In this document: positions 25,122 through 35,075 of the stretch, piece after piece
Position numbering within the stretch: position 1 is the stretch's first letter
Layout of the letters: every line of letters begins with the position of its first letter
NCBI GenBank assembly: GCA_963728125.1
Contig: CAVSIZ010000003.1
Coordinates: 1 to 64,000 of the forward strand
Direction: 5' to 3'
From: CAWDCV01 sp963728125
GTDB lineage: Bacteria; Actinomycetota; Actinomycetes; CAWDCV01
Length of the DNA: 64,000 nucleotides
Position numbers and translations under genes: made by a program
Notes under the pieces: model-generated
Told to the model about the DNA's origin: nothing
Databases searched by the model: none
Seen by the model: the letters and a program-made list of their open reading frames with translations, nothing else

Positions 25122-27893
25122 GTGCTTGTCGCCGGCACGCTGAAGATCCGGCCGGGAGAGGGTCGGGTCGTCGCCACGGTTGCGGGTGCCTTCGCGGCAG
25201 TCGAGGCCGGCCGCGGACTCGGGGAGGTGGGCGTCCAGGCACTGGTCCTCGACAGCGCCGGACCAACGATCCTGCCGCCGCTCTACATCGCACTCGGGCT
25301 GGTCGGTCTCGTCGCGACGCTGTCGTACGGCGCGCTGATCGGACGCTTCCGTGGGGTGCTGTTCCCCGCGTCACTACTCATCATCGCCGCCGTCATCGGC
25401 GTCGAAGGCGTGGCCGTTCTCCTCGCTGGGGACGTGCGCTTGTTCGCTGTCGCCTGGGTGTCGGTGTTCACGGCCGGAGCGCTGCTGACAACCGTGCTGT
25501 GGACCGTCGCCGGGCGCATCTTCGATACGCGGCAGGCCAAGCGGCTGTTCCCCCTGTGCACCGCGGCCACGATCGCCGGCGGGTTCCTCGGACTGCTCGC
25601 TGCTGGTCCACTGTCACAGCTGGTCGGCGTGGAACCTCTGATCGTCGGCCAGGCAGTACTCACCCTGGCGGGCGGACTCGCCTTGTGGCGGGTCCGGAAC
25701 CGGCTCGACGTCGGCCGCCGACGCGGTGTCGACGAAGATCGCTCGCTACGCGCCGGCGCGGCCTATGTCTGGCGTTCCCCGGTGATGCGCCTGGTGGCGA
25801 TCGCCTACCTGCTGTTCGCCGTCCTGCTGTTCTCGATGGCCTTCCCGTTCTCCGCCGCGATGGCAGCTGCCTTCCCCGACCGTGCCGACCTCGCGACGGC
25901 GCTCGGCCTCCTTGCCGCGGCGGTGACCGCTGTGTCGTTCCTCCTCGCCGCGCTCGTCGCCAACCGCCTGTACGCGCGCTTCGGCGTGACCACCGTCGCG
26001 TTGCTGCTGCCGCTCGTCTATCTCGGCGGCTTCGGCATCTGGCTGATCGCGTTCACCACGGTCACCGCGATCGGGGTGAAGTTCGCACAAGAAGCCACTC
26101 AGCGTGGACTGTCCAACACCGTGTGGAGCGCGCTGTTCACTGTTGTCCCGTCCGCTCGTCGCGGCCAGGTCCTCGCCTTCATCGATGGCGTACCCGGCCA
26201 ACTCGGCACTGTGCTCACCGGAGCGCTCCTCCTCGGCGCCGCGACCGTTGGCGTGGACGCGACATCGAGGCCGCTCTTCGCGCTCGGTGCTGCAGCCGCG
26301 GTCGCATGCCTGTGGACCGTGGTCCTTGTTCGCCGCCGCTATCCCGCTGCCCTGCTGGCCACGTTGCGGGAAGGGCCGGGGGAGCAGGTGCTCGAGGGCG
26401 GTCCGGGTCTCGCTGCACTCGCCCTTCACCCAGGAATGGCTGCGCAGCTGCGGACTGCCTTGCAATCGGACCGTCCGAGTGACCGTCGGCTCGCGGTCGA
26501 GCTATCGAACCGGCTCGACGTGCGGGACGTGGTGATCGACGTGGTCCCTCTGGTCGACGATCCGGAGCCGAGCGTTCGTCGAGCGGCGCTTGCCACCGTC
26601 GGCCGGCATGGCCATCCCGCCACGTTGGATGCGATCGCCCCAGGAGCCATCGACCGGCTTGCTCTCGACGAGGACCCACGGATTCGAGCCGAGCTCGCCC
26701 TGGCACTGAGTCGGTGGCAGCGCATCGACGAGGGTCACTCCATCACCGATGCGCTGCTCCGATCCGAGCAGGCCGACGACCGAGCCGCTGGGCTGCGGGT
26801 CGTCGCCGAGCTGCGTGGCGATCAGTGGAGCGAGCAGCTCATTGCAGCACTCTCCGACGACGCGCCGACGGTGCGCACAGCAGCAGCGAATGCTCTCGTC
26901 AATCGACCCGATCTGACGGCACGTGTGCTCCGCACGCTGCTCTCAGGTCCCGAGGTAGCTCGCGATGCTGCCCTGGCAGCTCTGGACGGGGACGACCCGC
27001 TCGTACGGGACACGCTGGTGCCCTGGGCGCTGGACTCCGTCACGCGGGCAACGACGCTGCGCCAGCAGGCTGCCGATGTCTCCACGAAGGCGGGCGAAAG
27101 CGCCACGTTCCTCAGCGACCTCCTGCGCCGTCGCAGCGCGACGATCGAGAACCGCCTGCTTCGGGTGCTCGCCATCCTGGGAGCTCCCGAGGCCGTTGGC
27201 CCGATCCGCCGATGCCTGCACTCGGGCGACGCAGAGACCCGAGCTCAAGCCATCGAGGCCCTCGATGCTCTCGGCAGCGGGCCACTCGCGCGGGCCGTGG
27301 TCCGCTTGATCGACAGCGAGCCGGGCTCCGGCCCCGCGAGTGACGCGGAGGCAACGTCGATTCTTCACCGGCTAACCGAGTATCCGGATCTCTGGGTTCG
27401 CGCTCTTGCCCTTCGTACACTCAGCGAGGATCGCGCCGGAGGTGCTGCGATGCCTGACGGTCGCACCGTGCGGGACGACCTCGACCGAATGCTGCTGCTT
27501 CGCCGGGTCCCGCTGTTCTCGATGCTCGAACCGGAGGACCTCCAGCGGGTATCCGCGGCAGCGGTGGAGCGGACGTACGCCGCCGGTGAAGCCCTGATGA
27601 ATCAGGGAGACGTTGGCGACGAGCTCATCGTGATCGTCGAGGGAACGGTCGACGTCGTCCAGCAGGACGGGAACGGCTCGCGGCGATTCATCCGCAGCTA
27701 CGGTGCCGGCGACCACATCGGCGAGCTGGCCGTCCTGCGACAGGGGATACGGGTCGCGACCGTTCTCGCCGACGAGCGAGGTGCACGAGGCCTCGTCCTC
27801 AACGGTGGAGCGGTGCAGGCGATTCTGCGCGAACGACCCGACGCCGCCATGGCCATGCTGGCAACGCTGGCCGAACGGATCAGCACCCAATGA
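25122..27893 (+). CDS. MFS/nucleotide-transporter-like membrane protein with HEAT repeats and cyclic-nucleotide-binding domain
   Basis: A 923-residue fusion. Residues about 15-410 hold 11-12 hydrophobic helices resembling the MFS/TLC nucleotide-transporter fold. Residues about 430-750 are HEAT-like repeats (DPEPSVRRAALATVGRHG, DDAPTVRTAAANALV). Residues about 790-920 are a cNMP-binding domain (VPLFSMLEPEDLQRVSAAAV, GELAVLRQGIRVATV with the phosphate-binding Arg). I infer a membrane protein whose activity is set by a cyclic nucleotide. The GTG at 25122 is chosen for its GAGGGGGAG ribosome binding site and because upstream residues lack homology. Its stop overlaps the ATG of the cyclase by 4 bases, so ligand maker and binder are coupled. 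Confidence 0.75.
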   Translation: MLVAGTLKIRPGEGRVVATVAGAFAAVEAGRGLGEVGVQALVLDSAGPTILPPLYIALGLVGLVATLSYGALIGRFRGVLFPASLLIIAAVIGVEGVAVLLAGDVRLFAVAWVSVFTAGALLTTVLWTVAGRIFDTRQAKRLFPLCTAATIAGGFLGLLAAGPLSQLVGVEPLIVGQAVLTLAGGLALWRVRNRLDVGRRRGVDEDRSLRAGAAYVWRSPVMRLVAIAYLLFAVLLFSMAFPFSAAMAAAFPDRADLATALGLLAAAVTAVSFLLAALVANRLYARFGVTTVALLLPLVYLGGFGIWLIAFTTVTAIGVKFAQEATQRGLSNTVWSALFTVVPSARRGQVLAFIDGVPGQLGTVLTGALLLGAATVGVDATSRPLFALGAAAAVACLWTVVLVRRRYPAALLATLREGPGEQVLEGGPGLAALALHPGMAAQLRTALQSDRPSDRRLAVELSNRLDVRDVVIDVVPLVDDPEPSVRRAALATVGRHGHPATLDAIAPGAIDRLALDEDPRIRAELALALSRWQRIDEGHSITDALLRSEQADDRAAGLRVVAELRGDQWSEQLIAALSDDAPTVRTAAANALVNRPDLTARVLRTLLSGPEVARDAALAALDGDDPLVRDTLVPWALDSVTRATTLRQQAADVSTKAGESATFLSDLLRRRSATIENRLLRVLAILGAPEAVGPIRRCLHSGDAETRAQAIEALDALGSGPLARAVVRLIDSEPGSGPASDAEATSILHRLTEYPDLWVRALALRTLSEDRAGGAAMPDGRTVRDDLDRMLLLRRVPLFSMLEPEDLQRVSAAAVERTYAAGEALMNQGDVGDELIVIVEGTVDVVQQDGNGSRRFIRSYGAGDHIGELAVLRQGIRVATVLADERGARGLVLNGGAVQAILRERPDAAMAMLATLAERISTQ

Positions 27894-30521
27894 CTGACGT
27901 CGGAACGCTACCCACCGGAACGATCACGTTCCTCCGGTCGGACGTCGAGGGCTCCATGCGCCTCGTCCAGGAGCTCGGATCCCGCTTCGACGAGGTCAAT
28001 GCCCAGCATCAGGCACTGGTTCGTTCCGCCTGCGCCGAGTACGGAGGTCACGAGGTCCGCACCGAGGGCGACGCCTTCTTCGTGGTCTTTCCCGATGCGC
28101 ACGACGCCGTGCGCGCTGCGGTGGCGATCCAAAAGTCGATTGCGACGCACGTGTGGCCGGCCGGCGTCACGCTTCGCGTCCGAATTGGGCTGCACGCTGG
28201 TTCCGCGTACCGCGCTGGCGACGACTACGGCGGACTGGAGGTCAACCGGGCCGCCCGGATCGCGGCTGCCGGGCACGGCGAGCAGATCGTGATCTCCGAT
28301 GCAGTGCGGGCGCTGGTCGAGGCGGATCTACCGCCCGGCGCCGCCATCCGCAATCTCGGCTGGCACCGGCTCAAGGATCTTCCCCAGCCCCAGCAGCTAT
28401 TTCAGCTCGACGTCGAGGGGCTGCCCACGCAATTCCCGCAGCTGCGGACGGCGAGTGCCTCGGTGGGCAACCTGACGATTCGGCTCACGAGCTTCATCGA
28501 TCGTGCCGATGAGCTTGCGGCACTGCAACGGTTCTTGGAACACAATCGGCTGCTCACGCTCACCGGTCCGGGTGGCACAGGAAAGACGAGCCTGGCTCTC
28601 GAACTCGCTCGGCAGGTCGCGCCCGACTTTCCCGACGGCGCGTGGCAGGTGAATCTGGCCAGCCTGTCCGAGCCCAGCGCCGTGCGCGCGACGATCGCCC
28701 GGACTCTAGGGCTCTACGACGGGCCGGTGGACTCCGCGGCAGCCCGACTCGACGCGTATCTCGCCGACCGCACCCTGCTGCTCGTGCTCGACAACTTCGA
28801 GCACCTGCTCGATGCGGCCCCGGAGGTGTCCGACCTGCTGTCCGGGTCGCCAGGATTGCGCGTCGTCGCAACCAGCCGGGCACCCCTGCGGCTTGCCGGT
28901 GAGCAAGAGTTTCCCGTGCCGCCGCTCCCCGTTGACAGTGCGGCGATCCAGCTGTTCCTCGATCGAGCTCGGGCCGCACGCCCTGCGCTACGCGGCACGC
29001 CGGAGGAAACGCAGCACATCGCCGGCATCTGTGTCGCGTTGGACGGTTTGCCACTGGGGATCGAGCTCGCAGCAGCGCGGGTGCTCACCCTGCCATTGGC
29101 TGCGATCGCTGAGCGGCTGGCCCGGCATCAGCCGCTGCCGGGACATGGGTATCGCGATCTGCCGCAGCGGCACCAGACTCTCGACGACACCATCAACTGG
29201 AGCTACCACCTGCTGACACCGACGGCGCAGCACCTGCTCGCGCAGCTGTCGGTCTTCGTCGGTGGCTTCGATCTCGAGCAGGCGCACGAGATCGCCCGCG
29301 TCGACGTCCTCGATGACATCGTCTCGCTGTGCGAGCAGAGCCTGCTCGTGCCGGTCGAGTCGGCGAGCGGCATTCGGTATCGGATGCTCGAGACCATCCG
29401 CGCGTATGCCGCTCGGCGGTTGGACGCAGCTGGGGAGACCGACACGCTTCGGGAGCGGCACGCGCAGGCGTACCTCGGTCTCGCCCAGCGCGCCGCAACC
29501 CACTACCTACGCCACGACCAAGCCGAGTGGCTCGACCGGCTCGTCGCGGACGATGCCAACCTCCGCTTAGCCATGCTCTGGGCTATCGAGACCGAGGATG
29601 CCGCGTTCGGGATGCGCCTCGGTGGCGCGATGTGGCGCTACTGGGTGACCACCGGGCGACTTGCCGAAGGTCGAGCGCTGATGACACGCGTGATGGCGCT
29701 CGACGGCGCGGCAGAGCGTTCGGAGGGTCAGGATCACTCGGCCTCGATGCAGCCGGCAGCCTGGCCTACTGGGCCAGGGATCAGGAAGTCCATGCGGGAT
29801 CTCTACGACGAGCAGCTCGCACTCGCGCGTTCACGTAGGCGACGCAGCAGCCCAGGCGAACGCGGCGTTCAACGTCGCGCACAGCCGATTCATGCTGGCA
29901 ACGACCCGCCCGGCGCCCACGCGATGGTCGAGCTTCGCGCGGGAGCGAGTACGTGGAGGTAGGCGACCCGGTCGGCGTGGCTCGGGCGAATTGGTCGCTG
30001 TGCCGTGCAGACGATCGAGACGGAAGACCCGCAGGCTTGCGTCGCGCGACGTTCGTCGAGCTGCTGCATCGATTCCACGATCTGCCGACCCGGCCTACGA
30101 GGGCATGGCGTGCTTCGGCCTCGCGTGGGACGCGATCCGCGCAGGGGACGTCCGAGAGGCATCGCGATGGGGTCTGCGAGGAATGCTCTGCGGATCGACC
30201 CCTGCACGACGTGGCCAGCCAGACGATTGGACGTTGCAGGAGTCGGGGTCAGTTCTGCTCGAGCTTGGCGACGCGGAGGGCGCCGCGACCGTCCTCGCTG
30301 CTTTTCGAACACTCAGCGATCGGTACGGCGTTCGCGCTCCCATCGCCTTCGAACGGATTCTCGGAGTCCGTCACATCGATGAGCGGATTGCGACCAGCTT
30401 GGGATCGGATCGTGCGGCCAGGCCGCGACGCCGCGGGGACGAGTCATGACGCTCGACGAGGTCTTCGCGTACCTACTGCGAGCGGCTGGACGCGCTCGGG
30501 ATCGAACCAGCCGAGGTCTGA
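27890..30521 (+). CDS. Class III nucleotide cyclase with STAND (NB-ARC) ATPase (C-terminus frameshifted)
   Basis: Residues about 8-180 are a class III cyclase domain with both metal Asps (D18 in SDVEGS, D61 in EGDAFF) and the catalytic Asn/Arg (N119, R123 in VNRAAR); the positions that usually hold the adenine-selecting Lys and Asp appear to be Arg57 and Leu116. Residues about 200-560 are a STAND ATPase (Walker A GPGGTGKT with K232; LLLVLDNFEHLL; TSRAPLRL). An alpha-helical, TPR-like tail follows, but from about 29715 the right reading frame jumps repeatedly (LDAAGSLAYWARDQEV, DLYDEQLALAR, GDAAAQANAAFNVAHSRFM, YVEVGDPVGVARANWSL, ADPAYEGMACFGLAW, YCERLDALGIEPAEV) until a stop at 30519-30521. 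The single longest frame stops at 29962. The upstream partner binds cyclic nucleotides. Confidence 0.75.
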
Positions 30522-30539
30522 GTGCCCAGAGAAGGATCC

Positions 30540-30920
30540 TCAGAACGAGTGATGGACTGCCTCGACGTTGTTGCCGTCGAGGTCACGCAGGAAGACGCCG
30601 TAGTAGCCAGCGTGGTACTCCGGCCAGATCCGAGGCTCGTGCAGGATCTCGGTCCCCGCTTCCTGCGCTGCTGCGTGCACGGCATCGACCGCCTCCCGCG
30701 ACGGGGCAGTCAAGGCCAGGTGGATCGGCCGTGCGCCGCGGTCGACGAGCGGCCCGAACCACAGCCGCGGGAAGCCGTCGGGCCCGCTGAGCCCGACGAC
30801 CGTCCCTTCGTCGTGCGTCTGCCGCATCGCCTCCCGGACTCCGAGAGCAGCGAAGACGCTGAGGTAGAAGTTTGCTGCTGCGTCTACATCCTCGACTTGC
30901 AACGCCAGATGATCGATCAC
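30540..30920 (-). CDS. VOC-family protein (glyoxalase/bleomycin-resistance type)
   Basis: A 126-residue vicinal-oxygen-chelate protein. The first beta-alpha-beta unit begins VIDHLALQVEDVDAAANFYL and the second ends YYGVFLRDLDGNNVEAVHH, with the metal His/Glu positions H4, H58-like (IHLAL) and E in the last strand as in metal-binding members. It could be an enzyme or a drug-binding resistance protein. The GTG at 30920 overlaps the end of the upstream MMPL gene, so the two are coupled, pointing to a shared role in handling a toxic compound. Confidence 0.75.
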   Translation of the reverse strand: MIDHLALQVEDVDAAANFYLSVFAALGVREAMRQTHDEGTVVGLSGPDGFPRLWFGPLVDRGARPIHLALTAPSREAVDAVHAAAQEAGTEILHEPRIWPEYHAGYYGVFLRDLDGNNVEAVHHSF

Positions 30921-33013
30921 GGCCTCGACCGTACGCCCAGCCTGCTCGGCCACCAGGCCCGGATGCCCAGGTCGAGCGTGGCTGCGGGGACGAGCAGCGA
31001 ACGCACCACCACGGTGTCCAAGAGGACGCCGACGGCCACGACCACACCGAGCTGGAGCATGGGCACCACCGGTAGCACAGCGAGTACGGCAAAGGTGGCC
31101 GCAAGGACGAGCCCCGCGCTGGTGATGACGCCGCCAGTGACCACGAGCGCGCGCAACACGCCGTTCCGTGCGTCGCCCGTGCGGCTCACTTCTTCCCGGG
31201 CCCGCGTCATCAGGAAGATCGTGTAGTCCACGCCAAGGGCCACGAGGAAGAGGAATGCGAACAGCGGCAGGGGAAGGAAGGCCTGGCTGTACGCGTCGTA
31301 GCCCAGAACGTTGAGTAGCAGTGCGGAGGCGCCGAGCGCGGCGGCGTACGACAGCACCACGCTGAGCAGCAACACAATCGGCAGCACGATTGCACGCAGC
31401 AGTACCAGCAAGACAAGGAGCACCACGCCGAGAATCAGCGGCATTACGACTCGTTCGTCCCGCTCGACGGCAGCTTCGGTGTCGAGTTCGATGGCCGTGG
31501 AGCCGCCGACGAGGGCGTCGGCGCCGTCGATGTCGTGCACGGCAGCACGCAGCCGCGTCACTGTCGCCTTTGCCGCGTCGCTGTCGGTGGCGTCGGTAAG
31601 CACAGCGGACAGCTGGATCCAGCCGTCGGCTCCGCCCTGCTCCTCGACGGAGACGACGCCCGGCACGACAGCTGCCTCGCTCGCTGCTTCGTTCTCGAAT
31701 CCCTGGCGAACCAGGATGTCTGCGGGGTCGCCGGATCCGCCGGGGAAGTGGGCTTCGAGCGTCTGCTGCCCAGTTACTGACTCGGGCGTCGAGGTGAACA
31801 TGCCGCTCATCGGCAGCCCGCTGGATAGCGTCGTGATGCCGAGGGCAAGTGCCGCCAGGCCAAGAGTGGTCCCGATCCACAGCGCACGCGGTCTGCGGCC
31901 GACGAGTCGGCCAACCCGTTCCCAGGTGCGGTGCTGTGTTGCTTGCTCTGCAGGATCGAAGCGCGGCGTGAACGGCCAGAACACCCACCGGCCGAGGATG
32001 ACGAGCAGTGCCGGTAGGAGCGTGGTCATCGCTACGAATGCGGTAGCGATGCCAACGGCAGCGACCGGGCCGAGGCTGCGGGTCGAGTTGAGGTCGGCTG
32101 CGAGCAGGCAGAGCATTCCGATCGCGACCGTGGTGGCCGACGCGAGGAGGGCGGGGAACGCACTGCGCAGCGCACGCCACATTGCCACGTACCGATCCTC
32201 GTGACGATGCAGCTCCTCGCGATAGCGCGCGATGAGGAGGAGTGCGTAGTCCGTACCGACGCCGAAGACCAGCACCGTGAGGATGCCGATGCTCTGCGCG
32301 TTGACCACCAGTCCGACGCGATCGGCGAGCAGCCAGACGATGGCGTTGGTCAGCACATTGGCAAGTCCGACGACGATCAGCGGGAGCAGCCAGAGCACGG
32401 GACTGCGGTACGTCAGCAGCAGGACCACGGTGACGACAACGACGGTCGCGATCAGCAGGGTCGACTCGACACCGTCGAACGCTGATTCGAGATCGGCCGA
32501 GGCGCCGGCGGGTCCAGTGACGAGGACGTCCAGCCCGGGCGGCGCACCCGGTTGCACGACGTCGCGCAACGCCTCGACATTCGCGGTCAGCGTCTCGTCG
32601 TCATCGGGAAGTGGGACGACGAGCAGCATCGCTTCGCCATCCGGCGCTGGTGTCGGGGGTGGGATCGCGGCAACTGCGAGGGAACCGGCGGCCGAGACGT
32701 GCGCAGCTACGGCGGCACGGTCTTCATCGGTCAACCCGCCCGGTCGCTCGTACACGACCAACGCCGTCTCCGCGCCGGAGTCGCGGAAACCCTCGACGAT
32801 CTCTAGGACCCGCGTGGACTCTGCTCCGGCCGGCAACCAGGCCGAGGCTTCGTTGTTCTCGACATCGCTCAGGCTGCCTGTGATCGCCGTACCTCCGACG
32901 ACGAGCGCCAGCCACCCGACGATGATCAGCCAGGCAATTCCCCGCCCGGGCATCGAGCGTTGACTCGGTGAGTCGGGGACGGGTGGGCGCTCGTATTCGA
33001 TGTCGACTGTCAT
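30917..33013 (-). CDS. MMPL/RND-type membrane transporter
   Basis: A 698-residue paralogue of the transporter at 14542. N-terminal TM helix (GIAWLIIVGWLALVVGGTA), periplasmic loop, TM block with GVGTDYALLLIARYREEL, second loop, and TM block with ALGVDYTIFLMTRAREEV; the G-x-x-x-D-Y proton-relay motif is present twice. It lies divergent from a NarL-type two-component system, with 164 bases between starts, an arrangement in which such systems often control an exporter. The ATG at 33013 has no obvious strong ribosome binding site. Confidence 0.85.
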   Translation of the reverse strand: MTVDIEYERPPVPDSPSQRSMPGRGIAWLIIVGWLALVVGGTAITGSLSDVENNEASAWLPAGAESTRVLEIVEGFRDSGAETALVVYERPGGLTDEDRAAVAAHVSAAGSLAVAAIPPPTPAPDGEAMLLVVPLPDDDETLTANVEALRDVVQPGAPPGLDVLVTGPAGASADLESAFDGVESTLLIATVVVVTVVLLLTYRSPVLWLLPLIVVGLANVLTNAIVWLLADRVGLVVNAQSIGILTVLVFGVGTDYALLLIARYREELHRHEDRYVAMWRALRSAFPALLASATTVAIGMLCLLAADLNSTRSLGPVAAVGIATAFVAMTTLLPALLVILGRWVFWPFTPRFDPAEQATQHRTWERVGRLVGRRPRALWIGTTLGLAALALGITTLSSGLPMSGMFTSTPESVTGQQTLEAHFPGGSGDPADILVRQGFENEAASEAAVVPGVVSVEEQGGADGWIQLSAVLTDATDSDAAKATVTRLRAAVHDIDGADALVGGSTAIELDTEAAVERDERVVMPLILGVVLLVLLVLLRAIVLPIVLLLSVVLSYAAALGASALLLNVLGYDAYSQAFLPLPLFAFLFLVALGVDYTIFLMTRAREEVSRTGDARNGVLRALVVTGGVITSAGLVLAATFAVLAVLPVVPMLQLGVVVAVGVLLDTVVVRSLLVPAATLDLGIRAWWPSRLGVRSRP

Positions 33014-33165
33014 GCAGTCACGATTGCGGCGTGGGAGGGGTCAGGTCGTCCGCCGTGAGTCCCTTTGCGGGTGCGTCGTACGGAGCAGGCTGGGGACCTC
33101 TTGTACGACTGCGGTGGTAGTCAGGCGTCGACCGTGAGCGGATGACGCCACGCCGGTAAGCCGCC

Positions 33166-33171
33166 TACCGT
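33166..33171 (+). promoter_or_regulatory. Putative -10 for leaderless sensor-kinase gene
   Basis: TACCGT lies 6 bases before the GTG at 33178, the same geometry as at 4563 and 11537. It suggests a leaderless transcript for the two-component operon. Confidence 0.38.
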
Positions 33172-33177
33172 GCGGCC

Positions 33178-34353
33178 GTGAGCATGTGGCGGTCGTGGGG
33201 CGACTCGACCATGCCTCCGTGGGAGCGCTGGCACGGAGCGGCGCCGGTCGTCGCGCTCTGGGTGTCCGCCGTCCAGCTGCTCGGCACGTACTTCGCCACG
33301 CACGACCAGACCGGCGCAACGCCGCTGGTGCCCTGGGGGATGGTCCTCCTCGCGGTCGGCGGTGTGTCGCTGGCGTTCATGAATCGCAGTCCCATGGGCG
33401 TCCTGATCGTCACCCAGATCACCACGATCGCGTACTACGTTCTCGGCTTCCCGGTCGACGGGCCGGTGTTCCTCGCGCTCTTCGTCGCCCTCGTCAACGC
33501 TGTGCTCAAGGGATACGGCCGGTGGCCCTGGATCTTGTACACCGTCGGACTGCTGGTGCGCTTTCTCCTGATGTGGGTCGTCCAGGACGAGCTTCCGAGC
33601 CCGGGTGCGCAGCTGGGCCAGGCGGCCTGGGGGTACCTGTTCCTGGCCGGCGCTGCGCTGTTTCGCAATCGCTCCGATCACTTCGCCGAGGTACGCCGCC
33701 GCCAGGCCGAGAGCCGGCGGCGTGAGGTAAGCGAGGAGCGGTTGCGCATCGCCCGCGAGCTGCACGATGTCCTGGCGCACAACGTGTCGCTGATCAACGT
33801 GCAGGCGAGTACGGCGCTGCACCTGATCGACGCCGAGCCCGAGCGTGCACGTACCGCGCTGGCCGCCATCAAGGAAGCCAGCCACGAAACGCTGCAGGAG
33901 CTGCGCGCCACGGTCGGAGCGCTGCGCCAGGTGGACGAGGGCGCGCCCCGCGCGCCAACGGCCGGTCTGGCTCGAGTGGACGAGCTGGTCCGACAGACCT
34001 CGGAAGCAGGGTTGCGGGTGGATGTCGTTCGTCTCGGGGTCCCCGGGCCGCTACCACCGCGCGTCGACCTCGCGGCGTACCGCATTGTGCAGGAGGCTCT
34101 CACCAACGTTCGGCGCCATGCGGGCGTGGACGAGGCCTCGGTGACTCTGACGTACGGGCCGCGCGACCTGGGGATCGAGGTATCGGACGCGGGTGCAGGG
34201 AATGGTCAGGTCGACAGCAACGCGATGGAGGGCCATGGCCTGCAGGGGATGCGTGAACGAGCAGCGGCTCTCGGCGGGACGCTGCACGCTGGACCGCGCC
34301 CGCAAGGTGGCTGGAGCGTCGTGAGCGTGCTGCCCGTGACCTCGGAATCATGA
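33178..34353 (+). CDS. Sensor histidine kinase, NarX/DesK-like (HisKA_3)
   Basis: A 391-residue kinase with about five N-terminal TM helices (residues 22-160) and little extracytoplasmic sequence, so it likely senses the membrane. The HisKA_3 dimerisation domain has the phosphoacceptor H196 in RELHDVLAHNVSLI, and the HATPase_c domain shows N-box VQEALTNVRRHAG and G-box GHGLQGMRERAAALGG. The stop overlaps the ATG of the response regulator by 4 bases. The divergent MMPL/VOC genes are the likely targets. Confidence 0.88.
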   Translation: MSMWRSWGDSTMPPWERWHGAAPVVALWVSAVQLLGTYFATHDQTGATPLVPWGMVLLAVGGVSLAFMNRSPMGVLIVTQITTIAYYVLGFPVDGPVFLALFVALVNAVLKGYGRWPWILYTVGLLVRFLLMWVVQDELPSPGAQLGQAAWGYLFLAGAALFRNRSDHFAEVRRRQAESRRREVSEERLRIARELHDVLAHNVSLINVQASTALHLIDAEPERARTALAAIKEASHETLQELRATVGALRQVDEGAPRAPTAGLARVDELVRQTSEAGLRVDVVRLGVPGPLPPRVDLAAYRIVQEALTNVRRHAGVDEASVTLTYGPRDLGIEVSDAGAGNGQVDSNAMEGHGLQGMRERAAALGGTLHAGPRPQGGWSVVSVLPVTSES

Positions 34354-35015
34354 CGCGCGTCCTGCTCGTCGATGACCAGGCACTGGTACGTGCGGGTTTT
34401 CGGGCGCTGCTGGATGCGGAGCCGGACATCGAGGTGGTTGGTGAGGCGGCCGACGGCGAGGCGGCGGTACGACTGGCGGGGAGCCTGATGCCCGACGTCG
34501 TGCTCATGGACATTCGTATGCCCGGCATGGACGGTCTCGCGGCGACCGCGCAGATCGGCAGCGACGCGCGACTCGCAGGCGTACGCATCGTGGTCCTCAC
34601 GACATTCGACCTCGATGAGTACGTGTTCGAGGCCTTGCGGGTCGGCGCCAGTGGGTTCCTCGTGAAGGACACCGAGCCAGTGGACCTGCTGCATGCAGTT
34701 CGCGCGGTGGCGCGCGGAGACGCGTTGCTGTCGCCGGGGGTCACCCGTCGGTTGATTGCCGAGTTCGCCACCCGCCTGCGTTCGCCGGGATCGGTACCCG
34801 GACTGGACTCCCTGACCGACCGGGAACGTGAGGTCGTCACGCTCGTCGGCGAGGGATTGTCGAACGACGAGATCGCGCAGCGGCTGTTCGTCAGCCCGGC
34901 GACAGCGAAGACGCACGTCAGCCGGTCGATGATGAAGCTCGGAGCACGCGATCGGGCGCAGCTCGTGGTGTTCGCTTACGAGTGCGGGTTGGTTCGGCCG
35001 GGCTGGCTGTCCTGA
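34350..35015 (+). CDS. NarL/FixJ-family response regulator
   Basis: A 221-residue regulator. The receiver domain has acidic D8/D9 and the phosphoacceptor D54 in VVLMDIRMPGMDG, with the conserved Lys in FLVKDTEP. The C-terminal LuxR-type helix-turn-helix is SLTDREREVVTLVGEGLSND and EIAQRLFVSPATAKTHVSR. It is coupled to the upstream sensor kinase and presumably binds the divergent intergenic region at 33014-33177. Confidence 0.92.
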   Translation: MTRVLLVDDQALVRAGFRALLDAEPDIEVVGEAADGEAAVRLAGSLMPDVVLMDIRMPGMDGLAATAQIGSDARLAGVRIVVLTTFDLDEYVFEALRVGASGFLVKDTEPVDLLHAVRAVARGDALLSPGVTRRLIAEFATRLRSPGSVPGLDSLTDREREVVTLVGEGLSNDEIAQRLFVSPATAKTHVSRSMMKLGARDRAQLVVFAYECGLVRPGWLS

Positions 35016-35066
35016 GTCGTTAGCCCTTATCAGTGGGGTCTGACAAGAATCTTCGAGCGCTGCTCC

Positions 35067-35075
35067 TTATCCACA
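35067..35075 (+). promoter_or_regulatory. Isolated perfect DnaA box in AT-rich spacer
   Basis: TTATCCACA matches the bacterial DnaA-box consensus exactly. It lies in the 152-base, locally AT-rich gap before the HNH gene. No cluster of boxes and no dnaA/dnaN genes are near, so it is not an origin; chance or a regulatory DnaA site are the options. Confidence 0.35.
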
